From Defluviitaleaceae bacterium (GTDB lineage: Bacteria > Bacillota > Clostridia > Lachnospirales > WRAX01), in assembly GCA_009784575.1 (NCBI GenBank), contig WRBK01000004.1, positions 1 to 64,000 of the forward strand: a stretch of 64,000 bases of DNA, in the 5' to 3' direction. Positions within the stretch are counted from its first letter, which is position 1, and every line of letters starts with the position of its first letter. Below are positions 1-9,696 of this stretch, in pieces. The notes beneath the pieces were generated by a model, which searched no databases, was not told the DNA's origin, and saw nothing but the letters and a program-made list of their open reading frames with translations. A program made the translations under genes and the position numbers.

Positions 1-181
1 ATGGCTCTATGATTTTCCATTGTGTATCAGTAATATCTGTTATATACCCCATATTCACACCTCATTTGTTGTTATATGGTATATATCGGCAGATTTTGAT
101 AATTATTGAATACAGGTTCTAAGTTTCGAACTATGCTATAACAGACACAGGATTAAGGAATAATAATGTGGAGGAATAAAA

Positions 182-1156
182 ATGAATATTATGGAAACTA
201 TCACTATAATAGTTATCCCTCTTGCCTTGGGTATTGTTACCTCGGTAATTGCTACATTCATAACTAACAAAATAATAAGTTCAGAGGAAATTATCAAGAG
301 AAGGATAATGAGAATTATCAAAACCTCCTTGAGAGCTTGTGGCAATCCTAGCAATTTACTTGATTTTGATGCTAAAAAGTTTAGAAAAACCATTGTTGTT
401 TGGCAGGAATATAAAAATGAACTGATAAGAAAAATTAACAATTCACAAAATGCCGACATTAAAATTAAAATTGAACCTAAAATGTTTCTCATGAATAAAG
501 GAAATAGCTTCAACGACGAAAAACTAAAAGCCTACAATATGTTTTGTGATATATTTATTCACAACTTTTCAGACGTTTTTTCTATGGATAGCGAATACAT
601 AATATCTAGCCGCCAACAAGAAGTTGTCAATGTAGATAAAAAACAATCTATGGGGGGGCAAGTGATGATGCTTAGAGGTTTATTTAAAAGAATTTCAGAG
701 CGAAGACAAAAGAATAAAATAAATCAAATATCAAAGTCTTTGTATGAAATTGCGAGTAAAAAGCTTAGCCTTCACTTATTTGATGAAGCATTAGAATACT
801 CTTATGCAGCTCTGGAAGCAGAAACCAACGACACAGTAATTAGAGCAGATGTGCTTGTGTTAATATCGCTCGTTTATAGTGCCATGGGTCACTATCAAGA
901 GGAATTAAGTAAACTTAATGAAGCTTTATCTATTAGAGAAAAAACTCTAGGCAAAGAACACCCATCCACAGCCACCACATACAACAATATCGCAAGTGTC
1001 TACGATAACCAAGGCGACCACACCAAAGCCCTAGAGTGGTATAATAAAGCCTCGGGAATCTTCGAAAAGATGTTAGGCGAAAAACATCCATTTACCATAA
1101 CAACTCGTAATAATATTGACATAACAACCAAAAAGCAAAAATCGCAGGAGGAATAA
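182..1156 (+). CDS. TPR-repeat protein with N-terminal transmembrane segment
   Basis: ORF 324 aa; C-terminal kinesin-light-chain-like TPRs (EKTLGKEHPSTATTYNNIASVYDNQGDHTKALEWYNKA); hydrophobic N-terminus; RBS gtggagg. Confidence 0.75.
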   Translation: MNIMETITIIVIPLALGIVTSVIATFITNKIISSEEIIKRRIMRIIKTSLRACGNPSNLLDFDAKKFRKTIVVWQEYKNELIRKINNSQNADIKIKIEPKMFLMNKGNSFNDEKLKAYNMFCDIFIHNFSDVFSMDSEYIISSRQQEVVNVDKKQSMGGQVMMLRGLFKRISERRQKNKINQISKSLYEIASKKLSLHLFDEALEYSYAALEAETNDTVIRADVLVLISLVYSAMGHYQEELSKLNEALSIREKTLGKEHPSTATTYNNIASVYDNQGDHTKALEWYNKASGIFEKMLGEKHPFTITTRNNIDITTKKQKSQEE

Positions 1157-1804
1157 ATGCTAGAAACCCTAGCCCGCTACCTATCCCGCCTAGCAACGGG
1201 CTTAATAGACCACCTCCTACAAATAGCCATAGGTGCATTTATCATCATTGTGCTTGGCAGGCTATTTATCTCGTTGCCTGCGTGGCGGCTTGGTTTGCGT
1301 GGGGCTATCAGGCAAAATGGCTATATGCACTATCTTTCTGGCTACTATATGTTTGCATCAGGCGACGACCTGAATATATACATAATCGCTGATGGTGTAT
1401 GGGGTATTAATGCCACGCATCTTGTCTTTTTGCATCGCTCCGCGCCTGATAAGTTGGACGTGGCTATTGAAATTTCTGAGGTTCAAAATATGGAGATATT
1501 TCATTATGACATTAGCGAGTGCATTTTTGCGGAGAATAATGATGCGGATGTTATTGTGCATGGTATAGATAATGCGCTAGAAACACCTAAGCCAATGCGT
1601 GCGGAGTTTGTTATAGAAGAAAAGCTCACAAATGCTATGAAAAAGCCGATGGTAAAGTCTACGTTGGAAATGAAAGCAAATGAGCTTGTGTGTAGAATAA
1701 CGCTGGCGGATGGTGCGGAGAGTTTCTTTTACTACAAAGATACACATAGAAATGCAGATGCTATTAAAGAAATCACTGAAATATTTCGCAGGGACGGCTT
1801 GTAG
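1157..1804 (+). CDS. hypothetical membrane-anchored protein
   Basis: ORF 215 aa directly abutting the TPR gene, hydrophobic N-terminal segment. Confidence 0.6.
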   Translation: MLETLARYLSRLATGLIDHLLQIAIGAFIIIVLGRLFISLPAWRLGLRGAIRQNGYMHYLSGYYMFASGDDLNIYIIADGVWGINATHLVFLHRSAPDKLDVAIEISEVQNMEIFHYDISECIFAENNDADVIVHGIDNALETPKPMRAEFVIEEKLTNAMKKPMVKSTLEMKANELVCRITLADGAESFFYYKDTHRNADAIKEITEIFRRDGL

Positions 1805-1826
1805 GTATTTGTATAATAAACGGGCG

Positions 1827-1850
1827 GTCACAGACCGCCCCTACAGGTTA
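1827..1850. terminator. GC-rich hairpin between convergent genes
   Basis: GGGCGGTC-ACA-GACCGCCC inverted repeat; no clear U-tract. Confidence 0.5.
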
Positions 1851-2240
1851 CTTTTTGAAATTTATCCCGATAGCTCCACCTATGCCGCCGCCAACCACCG
1901 AAAGCAGTGTTAAGATGATTTTGCGGCTATCTAGTACAAAGCCGCCGTTAATCCATACGATGATTAAAATTAAAATGACCGCGTATAGTCCGCCTGCTGC
2001 CATGCCCCATAGCCAGCCGCGGCTGGCTGCTTTGCGGGATGCATCAAAGCCAGCTATTATTACGGCTACGACGCAAGTTATCATAACGATGATGGGTATG
2101 GTGGTTTCTTGTAATGATGTGTATGTAATGCCTACGGCTGTGGCTATAAAAGCTGTGGCGGTGATGGCATAGGCAATGACCACGCCCATCACAAGCCCCA
2201 AAATTTGTCGTTTTCTTGTGTCCATCTGCTCTCTATTCAT
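1848..2240 (-). CDS. TIGR04086-like (DUF3792/YrzE-type) small membrane protein
   Basis: 130 aa, four hydrophobic segments, GGGIGGAIG C-terminus; recognised by eye only. Confidence 0.55.
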   Translation of the reverse strand: MNREQMDTRKRQILGLVMGVVIAYAITATAFIATAVGITYTSLQETTIPIIVMITCVVAVIIAGFDASRKAASRGWLWGMAAGGLYAVILILIIVWINGGFVLDSRKIILTLLSVVGGGIGGAIGINFKK

Positions 2241-2415
2241 ATTATCTCGTCCCTTGCTTTTTTACAAATATACGATGGCTTATACAAGTTTATGACAAGT
2301 TATAGTGACTTTAGTTTTACGCATTTTATTAAATTAGGGATTGAAAATACGGGCATACTATGGTACAATGGAGTATTAACTAAATCACATCCAATTATAT
2401 AACGAGGGGATGCTT

Positions 2416-2976
2416 ATGAATAAAGCACATGCAATTGTTAATAGACTGCTTGAGTTTAACGGCGAAAGACCATTTATTGACCATTTTTATAATGGTGAAC
2501 ACAAATTTGCTTTTGTAGCAGTAAAATTAACAGAAGAAGAACGTGACAAACTAAAGGACTTTGACTGGACTGCCAGCTCTGTAATAGGCAGACCAAACAA
2601 AATAGCACTTTTTCTTAAAATTAAGCCTTTTGCGGCTACAAACACATCCAAAGACCCCATTGGCGATTTTGTTATTCCTTTTAAGGAGCGTCATGTGGCT
2701 GTTGGTTGGCGTAGAAGATACGATGACCTCTCTGTGATTGATAAGGTCAGGGAATTGCTAGAGATTGTGTCGCTTTCGTATCTTAATGCGGAAGATGTTA
2801 TTGGTCATATCGCGCTTAATGATGCTGACCTTAACTACGAAGAAACCATGAGCAAAATTGAGATTCCTGCTGATGTTTTGGCGGATGATAGAAACCATAT
2901 GTTTAAGCTAAGGCTGGGCGATGGTGCGGGTACGAGTCCTGGCGACGGGTATGGGTTTAAGAAGTTTAAGAACTGA
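2416..2976 (+). CDS. hypothetical protein
   Basis: ORF with upstream RBS (gagggg) and downstream terminator. Confidence 0.6.
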   Translation: MNKAHAIVNRLLEFNGERPFIDHFYNGEHKFAFVAVKLTEEERDKLKDFDWTASSVIGRPNKIALFLKIKPFAATNTSKDPIGDFVIPFKERHVAVGWRRRYDDLSVIDKVRELLEIVSLSYLNAEDVIGHIALNDADLNYEETMSKIEIPADVLADDRNHMFKLRLGDGAGTSPGDGYGFKKFKN

Positions 2977-2977
2977 T

Positions 2978-3024
2978 AAAAAATAACAGCGGCTTTTGGT
3001 ATTGCCCAAAGCCGCTGTTATTTT
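2978..3024. terminator. bidirectional Rho-independent terminator
   Basis: AAAAATAACAGCGGCTTTtGG...CCAAAGCCGCTGTTATTTT between convergent genes. Confidence 0.9.
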
Positions 3025-3046
3025 AATGTCCTCTTAATTCAATATT

Positions 3047-4279
3047 CTATACCATTGCCATTGGTCTTTCCAGCTCATTTTTTTCAGGAACGCCTTGAGC
3101 TTTTAATCCTAGCCAATAGGCGCGGGTTGCGGACATTTCTGCTTCTAGCATAATATGTGCATTGCTTGATAGATTTTTTGCGTGTTTTAAATTTGTTACT
3201 ACAGGTAATGCTGAGGTAGCATGGAGACGTTTTAGTAATGCCTCTTTTTTGCGCCTAAAGCCAAGCACGCGGATATATGGGATATCTGCTTTTGCAGAAT
3301 CAGCGTATATGCCAAGAATGATGCGTAAAACGGCGCGCTGTAACGCGGTATGGGTATGGCTTTTGCTTTTTGTTGCTTCTAATACATCGGAAATAAGATA
3401 ATGACTCTTTGCTGTATTTACGAGCCTGTTTAGCATAGATTGTGATAGACCGCTAAGCTTCAATAACTGTTCTTTTGAGGTAGAATGCAATGCATAATGA
3501 AGATATGAACTAAAGTTGTCTAGGCGATTTATGCTGGTTTTGCGATGCTCGCCAACAAGCACCCTAAAGCTGTTTTGTGGCATTAGGGGTAGCAGTCTGG
3601 CTAGGTCGCCTCCTGCATGTATATGCTTGCGAATAGCTCCAGCGGATGCTGTGCCGTATGATGCATGTTCGGTTTGGAGTTGGTCAGAATTATGCGCCGC
3701 ACCTTGGCGTTTTATGGTGCGTACAGCTATGCGAGATACTAGGTCATTATTTATGATGGCTTTGAGGTATTCTATACCCAAGATATTGTTTGGGTGATTG
3801 ATGATATCGGCGGCATCATCGCCCATGGTGGTGGCTATGGCTGTTGCCCGCGCCATAGGAAAAGAAACGCCTTCTGCCAGATTTGTTTTAAGCACCTGCT
3901 TGAACTCATCTGTTTCGCGGCAAAGTTGACGTGCTATGTCCCATAGCGGTGAAATTTCGCCGATTTCTGAGCCAAAGCATAATGTGTCCACTATATTTGT
4001 GGCCGCCAAAACACGACAAGCACCGTCTGCAAAGCCTTCGGCAGAAGAGGTTGCCCATGCCACAGGTAGCTCTAGCACAATGTCCACACCGCAATTTATA
4101 GCCATTTGTGCGCGTCGGTATTTATCTAGCATTGCTGGTTCGCCGCGTTGCACAAAATCACCGCTCATTACGGCTATTACATCTTGCGCGCCTACTTCGC
4201 GCCTACTTCTGTCCAGATGGTAGGCATGACCATTATGAAAAGGGTTATATTCTGTTATTATCCCACAAACTTTGCTCAT
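3047..4279 (-). CDS. tmcAL: tRNA(Met) cytidine acetate ligase TmcAL (YlbM family)
   Basis: GIITEYNPFHNGHAYHL nucleotidyltransferase motif, VMSGDFVQRGEPA. Confidence 0.9.
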   Translation of the reverse strand: MSKVCGIITEYNPFHNGHAYHLDRSRREVGAQDVIAVMSGDFVQRGEPAMLDKYRRAQMAINCGVDIVLELPVAWATSSAEGFADGACRVLAATNIVDTLCFGSEIGEISPLWDIARQLCRETDEFKQVLKTNLAEGVSFPMARATAIATTMGDDAADIINHPNNILGIEYLKAIINNDLVSRIAVRTIKRQGAAHNSDQLQTEHASYGTASAGAIRKHIHAGGDLARLLPLMPQNSFRVLVGEHRKTSINRLDNFSSYLHYALHSTSKEQLLKLSGLSQSMLNRLVNTAKSHYLISDVLEATKSKSHTHTALQRAVLRIILGIYADSAKADIPYIRVLGFRRKKEALLKRLHATSALPVVTNLKHAKNLSSNAHIMLEAEMSATRAYWLGLKAQGVPEKNELERPMAMV

Positions 4280-4394
4280 AAGCTTCCCTGCTTTTGGTTA
4301 ATCGTTAAGTTAATATGATTATACATCATTTTGCGATTTATGTCCATCATATATTGTACAATAAAGTAGCCATAAAATCAAGATTGCAAAAGAC

Positions 4395-4423
4395 TTGACA
4401 AAGTGGCGAATTTTGGGTATTAT
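4395..4423 (+). promoter_or_regulatory. sigma-A promoter upstream of cheR
   Basis: TTGACA-N17-TATTAT. Confidence 0.75.
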
Positions 4424-4607
4424 TAGGTATATATAGAAGAAATGACAAATGAATCACTGATTATTCATAATAACGCTAGGATGGCGGCTAAAGGCGTTTT
4501 GCTTAAAAATAAGCTTTTGAGGGTATTTCACGCTTCGTTGATGCTAGTATCAACATGAGCTAAGAAAATTTTTAAGTTAAGCGACGAGAGGTGGCGAGGA
4601 TTGAGCC

Positions 4608-5417
4608 ATGGAATTAAAAGAACGGGAATTTAACCAGATAAGGGAGTATATCAAAGAACATTACGGCATATCGCTGGGGGATGAAAAGAGCACCCTTGTT
4701 TTCTCGCGTTTGCGACCATTATTGAAGCAAAAAGGCTTTGGAGATTTCTCTGAATATATTAATTACCTTAAAAATGATAAATCTGGTGAGGCTGCTGTGG
4801 TTTTTATTAATAGATTAACCACAAACCACACATTCTTTATGCGAGAGCCAGAGCATATAGACTTTTTGCGGGCTAATGTGTTTCCTTGGATAGAGGACAA
4901 GCATGGTAAGGCACGAGACCTTCGGTTGTGGTGTGCTGGATGCTCCAGCGGCGAGGAAGCATATACTTTGCAGATGGCGGCGCAGGATTATTTTGACGGA
5001 AAACAGGGCTGGGATACAGAAATCTTAGCGACTGATATTTCTGAGAGGGTATTGCAACAGGCCACTCTTGGGATATATTCTAATGAAAGCCTAAAAACAA
5101 TGCCTGATGACTGGCTTAAAAAATACTTTAAACGCTACGATAATGACAATATGGTAGCTAGAGACGAGCTAAAAAAACACATAACTTATAGGAAATTTAA
5201 CTTGATGGAAGAAAATTTGCCATTCAAAAAGAAGTTCCATGTTATCTTTTGTAGAAATGTTATGATATATTTTGATAACAATACAAGGGAAGCACTGGTC
5301 AATAGATATTATAATGCACTAGAAAATGATGGATATTTGTTCATTGGACATTCGGAATCGCTAAGCAATGTGAAGTCCAATTTTAAATATGTAATGCCAG
5401 CTGTATACAAGAAATAG
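4608..5417 (+). CDS. cheR: CheR chemotaxis protein methyltransferase
   Basis: NRLTTNHTFFMREPEHIDFL, LWCAGCSSGEEAYTLQM, FHVIFCRNVMIYFD motifs. Confidence 0.95.
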   Translation: MELKEREFNQIREYIKEHYGISLGDEKSTLVFSRLRPLLKQKGFGDFSEYINYLKNDKSGEAAVVFINRLTTNHTFFMREPEHIDFLRANVFPWIEDKHGKARDLRLWCAGCSSGEEAYTLQMAAQDYFDGKQGWDTEILATDISERVLQQATLGIYSNESLKTMPDDWLKKYFKRYDNDNMVARDELKKHITYRKFNLMEENLPFKKKFHVIFCRNVMIYFDNNTREALVNRYYNALENDGYLFIGHSESLSNVKSNFKYVMPAVYKK

Positions 5418-5431
5418 AAATTAGGAAGCTT

Positions 5432-5554
5432 AAGGCATCTCTAAAGGCTGTTTCGCACAATTTATTACGCGCACGGCTTCCGATGTTTTTGCCGAAAATC
5501 ACTGCAAAAACACCTGCCGCCTATCACGCTAATAAATTGGCTCAACGATGCCTT
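5432..5554 (+). other. nested imperfect palindrome (candidate structured RNA element) between cheR and cheA
   Basis: AAGGCATC/GATGCCTT; CAATTTATTA(c)GCG/CGCTAATAAATTG; TGTTTTTGC/GCAAAAACA. Confidence 0.7.
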
Positions 5555-5584
5555 TATAGATACCAATGACAGGAGGTTGTGGCT

Positions 5585-7957
5585 ATGGCTGATTTTGACA
5601 GAGAATCCATGCTGGAGATGTTTAGTTTTGAGATGAATCAATTGGTGGACCAATTGGAGCAAACAATCATCGGAAGCGAATCTGGCTTTTCGATGGAATT
5701 TATTAACGAGGTTTTCCGCATCATGCACACAATAAAAGGGTCTGCGGCGATGATGCTCTTTGACACCATTGCTACGGCAACGCACGCCGCCGAGGATTTG
5801 TTTTATTATCTGCGCGAAGAAAACCCCGAAGGCGTTGATTATAGCGAACTAACAGACTATGTGCTTGCGTGCATGGACTTTATTAAGGATGAGCTGGCGA
5901 AGATAGAGCAAAAAGTGCCAGTGGATGGTAATCCTGCGCCTGTGGTGGCCGATATTACGGGCTTTTTGCAACGCCTTAAAGGCGATGAAACAGCAACGCC
6001 AGCAGTGGCATCTGCTCCTGCGACCGCCGCTCCTAGTAGCTCTACGAAAAGCTCAGATAATCCTTTTGGCAAGCATAAATACAAAGCGAAGATACGCTTT
6101 GATGAGAATGCGCAAATGGAAAATGTGCGTGCGTTTACTATTGTGAATAATCTAAAAGATTATGCCATGGGTATACTTCATGAGCCAGAGGATATTATAA
6201 CGGAGGATTCAATAGAGGCTATCCGCAAAAATGGCTTTGCTATTACATTTTCTTCTGATGTATCCTATAAAGAAATGTTTGACATTTTGAGCCGCTCCGT
6301 ATATATAAAGGATATATATCTGGAAGAGTTTACACAGGAGAGCTTTGACCTAGATGGTTTGCATAGCTATTTTGTAAAAATGAAATTTGACGAAGGCGCG
6401 TTGATGGAAAATGTACGTGCATACACTGCTGTTCATAATATCAAGGCGTATGCCGAATATCTTTTACATGTGCCAGAAGATTTGGTAGATGAAACAAATG
6501 CAGAAGTTATAAGAAAAGATGGCTTGAAGCTAGACCTTGTGACGACAAAAGGTTATGATGAGCTAAATGAGATGTTGTCACAAACGGTGTATCTTAAAGA
6601 GTTGAGCATAGAAAAAATAAAACATGAGATTAGCGAACAAGAAATAGCTCCAAAAGAAATGCAAGAAGTAAAACAGGAAGAACAAAAACAAGAGGTTCCA
6701 CAAGAAACTGCAAAACCTGTGGTTGCTCCTGCATCGACCCCTGTACCAAGTGTACCTGCTGTACAGGACAGCCAAAGCGCGATGCCAAAAAAATCAGCTG
6801 CGCAAGCTGTTATTTCCGTAAATGTATCTAAGCTTGACCAGTTGCTAAAATTTATGGGTGAGCTTGTTATAGCGGAAGCTATGGTTACGCAAAACCCAGA
6901 GCTAGAAGGACTTAGTCTTGAAAACTTCAATAAAGAGGCAAGGCAATTGAAAAAGATTATAAATGATGTGCAAGAGACTGTTATGGCTATGCGAATGGTT
7001 TCGCTTTCTAATACATTTTTTAAGATGAACCGTATTGTGCGTGATATGTGCAAAGCCCTTGGCAAAGAGGCTACATTAGAGATAGTGGGCGAAGAAACAG
7101 AAGTGGATAAAAACATAATGGAGCATATAGGCGACCCCCTTATGCATATTATACGTAATTCTCTTGACCATGGCATAGAGTCGCCAGAACGCCGCCGCGC
7201 GGCAGGCAAGCCAGAAAAAGGAAATATACTCTTAGAAGCGCGGAATGTTGGAAGCGAAGTTTGGGTGATTATTGAGGACGACGGCAATGGGCTTAATAAA
7301 GACCGCATAATGGAAAAGGCTAAAAACAATGGTCTGCTTAAAAAGCCAGAAAATGAGTATACGGATAAAGAAATATTCCAATTTATCTTTATGCCTGGCT
7401 TTTCTACTAATGAGCAGGTGACGAGTTATAGCGGTCGCGGTGTTGGCATGGACGTGGTTAATAAAAACCTAGAATTTGTTGGCGGTAGCGTGGTTGTGGA
7501 TAGCATACCTAGTGAAGGTAGCACATTCATACTCAAGATTCCGCTTACTTTGGCTATTATCAAGGGCATGATTGTTCATGTGGCTGGTTGTAAGTATACG
7601 ATACCTATTGTATCTATACGTGATTCGTTCCGTGCTAGCACAGATGATATCTTCATGGATCCAAGTGGCAATGAGATGATAACCGTGCGTGGTGACCATT
7701 ATAATGTGGTACGACTGAACGAGTTTTTTGGTTTGCAAGGCGACGTTAAGGTTATTGAAGATGGTATAATGATGATTATAGAAAATGGCGATGATGCCAT
7801 ATGCCTATTTGTAGACGAGCTTATCGGCGAACAAGCAGTTGTACGTAAGCCCATACCGAAGTATATTAAGCAGATACGCGGTATTTCGGGCTGTACGCTT
7901 CTTGGTAATGGCGATATTAGCTTGATTATTGATGTGGCAGGTTTCTTTGATAAATAG
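5585..7957 (+). CDS. cheA: CheA chemotaxis histidine kinase
   Basis: Hpt domain (MHTIKGSAAM), HATPase (GDPLMHIIRNSLDHGIE), C-terminal CheW-like domain; ATG 8 nt after AGGAGG. Confidence 0.95.
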   Translation: MADFDRESMLEMFSFEMNQLVDQLEQTIIGSESGFSMEFINEVFRIMHTIKGSAAMMLFDTIATATHAAEDLFYYLREENPEGVDYSELTDYVLACMDFIKDELAKIEQKVPVDGNPAPVVADITGFLQRLKGDETATPAVASAPATAAPSSSTKSSDNPFGKHKYKAKIRFDENAQMENVRAFTIVNNLKDYAMGILHEPEDIITEDSIEAIRKNGFAITFSSDVSYKEMFDILSRSVYIKDIYLEEFTQESFDLDGLHSYFVKMKFDEGALMENVRAYTAVHNIKAYAEYLLHVPEDLVDETNAEVIRKDGLKLDLVTTKGYDELNEMLSQTVYLKELSIEKIKHEISEQEIAPKEMQEVKQEEQKQEVPQETAKPVVAPASTPVPSVPAVQDSQSAMPKKSAAQAVISVNVSKLDQLLKFMGELVIAEAMVTQNPELEGLSLENFNKEARQLKKIINDVQETVMAMRMVSLSNTFFKMNRIVRDMCKALGKEATLEIVGEETEVDKNIMEHIGDPLMHIIRNSLDHGIESPERRRAAGKPEKGNILLEARNVGSEVWVIIEDDGNGLNKDRIMEKAKNNGLLKKPENEYTDKEIFQFIFMPGFSTNEQVTSYSGRGVGMDVVNKNLEFVGGSVVVDSIPSEGSTFILKIPLTLAIIKGMIVHVAGCKYTIPIVSIRDSFRASTDDIFMDPSGNEMITVRGDHYNVVRLNEFFGLQGDVKVIEDGIMMIIENGDDAICLFVDELIGEQAVVRKPIPKYIKQIRGISGCTLLGNGDISLIIDVAGFFDK

Positions 7958-7996
7958 GATGTGTTTGTGACATATTGAAAACAGGAGGTAAAACAT

Positions 7997-8476
7997 ATGT
8001 CAAATATAGTTGAAAATGATGTTTTAATGGAGTCGGGAAATAGCACAGATTCTACAAAAAATATGTATCTGGCTTTTGTGATAGAGGACGAACAGTTTGC
8101 TGTGGACGTTGGACATATCAAGGAGATTATAGGGGTTGAACCTATAACCCTTGTTCCACGTACAGAAGACTATATAAAGGGTATATTCAACCTACGCGGT
8201 GATATTGTACCCGCTATAGATGTACGCTCGCGCTTTCGTAAGCCAGAAATCCCATATAATCAGCTAACATGTATTGTTGTTGTTTTTTATCAAGATTATA
8301 TACTTGGGCTTATTGTTGATAGCATTTTGGGCGTGTATATTATAGAAGAAGACATGATTTCTTCGCCACCAAATGCCAAGTTGAGCTATAGCAATCAATT
8401 TGTGAAGAACATAGGCAAAGCAGATGATGGCATAAAGCTGTTGCTTGACCTAGAGAAGCTGATATTTGATATATAA
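7997..8476 (+). CDS. cheW: CheW chemotaxis coupling protein
   Basis: IEDEQFAVDVGHIKEIIGVEPITLVPRTEDYIKGIFNLRGDIVPAIDVRSRF. Confidence 0.93.
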   Translation: MSNIVENDVLMESGNSTDSTKNMYLAFVIEDEQFAVDVGHIKEIIGVEPITLVPRTEDYIKGIFNLRGDIVPAIDVRSRFRKPEIPYNQLTCIVVVFYQDYILGLIVDSILGVYIIEEDMISSPPNAKLSYSNQFVKNIGKADDGIKLLLDLEKLIFDI

Positions 8477-8500
8477 TATATCTTGGGAGGGAAAATTCAC

Positions 8501-9490
8501 ATGAACTTTCTAGAAAATATCAAGGCACGTGCGGCAGCGAATATCAAGACCATTGTGCTACCAGAAGCGGGCGACATTCGCACGCTAAAGGCGGCAGATG
8601 CCATCTTAAAACAAGGCTTTGCTAAAGTGATTTTGGTTGGTGATGCAGAAAAGATTGCTTCAGATGGTGCGGGGCTTGATTTGTCTGGTGCTACTATTAT
8701 TGACCCTGTCAGCTATGACAAAAAGCCAGAAATGGCGCAAAAGTTAGCTGAATTGCGTAAAAGTAAGGGTATGACTGTTGATGAAGCTAATGATTTGCTT
8801 AATAATGAGCTGTATTTCGGTAATATGCTTGTGCAGATGGGCTTGGCGGACGGAATGGTGGCTGGTGCGGCTAATTCTACGGCTGATGTTTTGCGCCCTA
8901 GCTTGCAGATTTTAAAGACTGCGCCTGGCACAAAGCTTGTTTCTAGCTTTTTTATTATGGTTGTGCCTGATTGTGACCTTGGTGAGAATGGAATTTTCCT
9001 ATTTTCTGATTGTGGGCTTAACCAAAATCCGAATGCTGAGGAACTTGCTAGCATAGCTATATCTAGTGCGGAATCCTTCCGCGTACTTGTGGGTGCAGAG
9101 CCTGTGGTTGCTATGCTTTCGCACTCTAGCAAGGGCAGTGCAAAGCATGAGCATGTGGATAAGGTTGTTGAAGCCACGAGAATCGCCAAAGAGACCGCGC
9201 CTAGCCTAGCTCTTGATGGCGAATTTCAGCTTGATGCTGCCATAGTACCTGAGATAGGGGCGGCTAAAGCAAAGGGAAGCCCTGTAGCTGGCAAGGCGAA
9301 TTGCCTTATTTTCCCTGACCTTGATGCAGGCAATATAGGATATAAATTGGTGGAACGCCTAGCGAAGGCGCAGGCATATGGGCCTGTTACGCAGGGTATA
9401 GCGAAGCCAGTTAATGACCTTTCGCGTGGATGTTCTTTTGAAGATATTGTAGGGGTTGCGGCGATAACAGCTGTGCAAACCCAGGGGTGA
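8501..9490 (+). CDS. pta: phosphate acetyltransferase
   Basis: MNFLENIKARAAANIKTIVLPEAGDIRTLKAA; GGGAGGG RBS. Confidence 0.95.
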   Translation: MNFLENIKARAAANIKTIVLPEAGDIRTLKAADAILKQGFAKVILVGDAEKIASDGAGLDLSGATIIDPVSYDKKPEMAQKLAELRKSKGMTVDEANDLLNNELYFGNMLVQMGLADGMVAGAANSTADVLRPSLQILKTAPGTKLVSSFFIMVVPDCDLGENGIFLFSDCGLNQNPNAEELASIAISSAESFRVLVGAEPVVAMLSHSSKGSAKHEHVDKVVEATRIAKETAPSLALDGEFQLDAAIVPEIGAAKAKGSPVAGKANCLIFPDLDAGNIGYKLVERLAKAQAYGPVTQGIAKPVNDLSRGCSFEDIVGVAAITAVQTQG

Positions 9491-9696
9491 TGGCTTTGTA
9501 GAGGTGAACTTTGTCTGCCCATTTTATGCGGAGGTAAGCAAATGACAATTAATTTTGGTACAACACTTGGAAAGCTCCATGCAAAGTCTGAAAGATAGAC
9601 GGCGCGCTTTGTATGGAGGATAATATAGGTTAGAATGCGCCATTTTTTCGGGCTTTGCATCTTTTTGGATTTTATATCAAAAAGGAGCAAACCGAA

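Noticed and set aside
4432-4607. c-di-GMP-I riboswitch upstream of cheR
   Set aside because: No GGGCAAACC-type or conserved GEMM loop landmarks visible.
6553-7329. Long minus-strand ORF (258 aa) opposite cheA
   Set aside because: Shadow ORF antisense to a clear CheA coding region, Ser/Ile-rich low-complexity product, no RBS seen.
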